Assembly (NCBI GenBank): GCA_946401765.1
Contig: CAMIVJ010000174.1
Coordinates: 1-6,290 of the forward strand
Direction of reading: 5' to 3'
Source of the DNA: an uncultured bacterium
GTDB taxonomy: Bacteria; Verrucomicrobiota; Kiritimatiellia; RFP12; UBA1067
Length of the DNA: 6,290 bases
Shown here: positions 5,510-6,290 of the stretch, piece after piece
How the letters are laid out: each line of letters starts with the position of its first letter
Position numbering within the stretch: position 1 is the first letter of the stretch
The notes under the pieces: generated by a model
The model's database searches: none
Told to the model about the DNA's origin: nothing
What the model saw: the letters and a program-made list of their open reading frames with translations, nothing else
Position numbers and translations under genes: made by a program

Positions 5510-6290
5510 ATGCATAAGTCGTGTGGAAGGCTTTTTATGTCCATTTTGGCGGGGGCGTGCTGCGTAGCGGCCTGGGGAGGTCCGGTCGAGCAGCAGGCGC
5601 CCGCGAGTGCGTACGCGTCGCCCGAGTTCCTCGCGGCGGCGGCTGACGGCCAGAGCGTGTTCGCCACGTGCGCCACCGGCGCCAAGGTGGCGAGGGTGGG
5701 CCTTGACGGGCGCATGCTCGGTGGATGGAGCCTTGAGAGCCGCGCCGTGAAGGGCGTCCGCGTGAACCCCACGGGCGTCGCGGCCAAGGGCGGCTTTGTG
5801 TACGTCACATGCGGCGTGCAGGCAGGCGAACTGCAGAAGTTCAAGGAGGACGGCACGTTCGTTGCGGCGGCGCAGGTGGGGCACTCCCCGTGCGCGCCCG
5901 TCGTCTCGCCCGACGGCAAGACCGTGTACGTGATGAACCGTTTCGCGGCAAAGGTGAGCGCTGTCGACGCTGCCACCATGAAGGTGACGCGCGTAATCGA
6001 CGTGCTGCGCGAGCCGTTTGCGGCGGGCTTCGGCGAGGGCGGGCGTCTCCTCTTCGTCGCCAACATGCTTCCCTACTGCGCCGCCACGAACGACGTTGTG
6101 GCCGCGAGCGTGAGCGTGATAGAGTCCGCAACCGGCAAGGTGCGCCACGTGATGCTGCCGAACGGCTCCACTGGCGTTCGTGGCCTCGGCGTGTCGCCGG
6201 ACGGCAAGAGCGTGTACGTGACGCACACGATGGGACGCTACCAGCTGCCCACCACGCAGCTCGAGCGCGGCTGGATGAACACCGCGGCGC
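5510..6290 (+). CDS. Exported YVTN/YncE-type beta-propeller protein, 3' end outside window
   Basis: The frame stays open to the right edge (260 complete codons). The start could also be the adjacent ATG at 5507; 5510 is preferred on ribosome-site spacing. The N-terminus is a Sec signal peptide: basic HKSCGR, then hydrophobic LFMSILAGACCVAA, with a plausible VAA cleavage after residue 21. AGAC and GACC are poor lipoboxes, so a lipoprotein is less likely. The mature part has beta-propeller blades: SPDGKTVYVMN (from residue 133) followed by VSAVDAATMKVTRVIDV, and SPDGKSVYVTHTMGRY (from residue 229). The visible end, LPTTQLERGWMNT, recalls cell-surface YVTN proteins whose longer members carry a C-terminal di-heme peroxidase-like domain. 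No CxxCH heme motif is visible before the cut. The role is unknown: binding, surface or redox scaffold. It has its own promoter, so is probably not co-transcribed with the giant gene. Confidence 0.88.
   Translation, partial: MHKSCGRLFMSILAGACCVAAWGGPVEQQAPASAYASPEFLAAAADGQSVFATCATGAKVARVGLDGRMLGGWSLESRAVKGVRVNPTGVAAKGGFVYVTCGVQAGELQKFKEDGTFVAAAQVGHSPCAPVVSPDGKTVYVMNRFAAKVSAVDAATMKVTRVIDVLREPFAAGFGEGGRLLFVANMLPYCAATNDVVAASVSVIESATGKVRHVMLPNGSTGVRGLGVSPDGKSVYVTHTMGRYQLPTTQLERGWMNTAA

Noticed and set aside
5537..5539. ATG at 5537 as an alternative start of the propeller gene
   Set aside because: It would remove the basic residues of the signal peptide and has no ribosome site at suitable distance, unlike 5507/5510.
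5468..6226. Minus-strand open frame of 252 codons opposite the propeller gene
   Set aside because: His/Arg/Ala-rich nonsense-like translation. The plus strand has a signal peptide, promoter, ribosome site and YVTN motifs, so the plus-strand gene is the real one.

Overview
The window looks like part of a chromosome from a GC-rich member of the Verrucomicrobiota/Kiritimatiellota/Lentisphaerota branch. This is inferred from the giant SGNH-esterase plus autotransporter-type beta-strand-repeat protein, its PA14-like modules and strongly G/C-ending codons. No rRNA or marker gene is present to confirm it. No mobile element, CRISPR array, tRNA or rRNA was seen.

Layout: (1) Bases 1-5280 are the 3' part of one very large plus-strand gene, open at the left edge, with 1759 residues visible. 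It reads as a modular secreted polysaccharide- or glycan-directed protein. An SGNH (GDSL-like) esterase domain comes first, then a beta-sandwich-like domain with GYGxMQVH and EFWP motifs. A fibronectin-III-like segment, a long Gly/Ser/Thr-rich beta-helix with an autotransporter-associated (PATR-like) motif, two tandem PA14-like modules and a short beta-rich tail follow. No sortase, PEP-CTERM or outer-membrane barrel signal is visible at its C-terminus. (2) Bases 5281-5506 are intergenic. They hold an elaborate nested palindrome ending in a T-run (terminator-like, possibly also a dispersed REP-like element), a 9-bp direct repeat, a strong sigma70-type promoter and a Shine-Dalgarno site. (3) Bases 5510-6290 are the 5' part of a second plus-strand gene, cut by the right edge. 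It encodes an exported YVTN/YncE-type beta-propeller protein with a signal peptide.

The two genes appear to be separate transcription units, with a terminator after the first and a dedicated promoter for the second. Both products are probably exported, but nothing in the window shows that they work together. The most interesting points are the nested palindrome, the promoter with a direct repeat overlapping its -35 box, the Asp-to-Asn and Gly-to-Cys changes in the esterase motifs, and the shift in codon use at the second PA14-like module.
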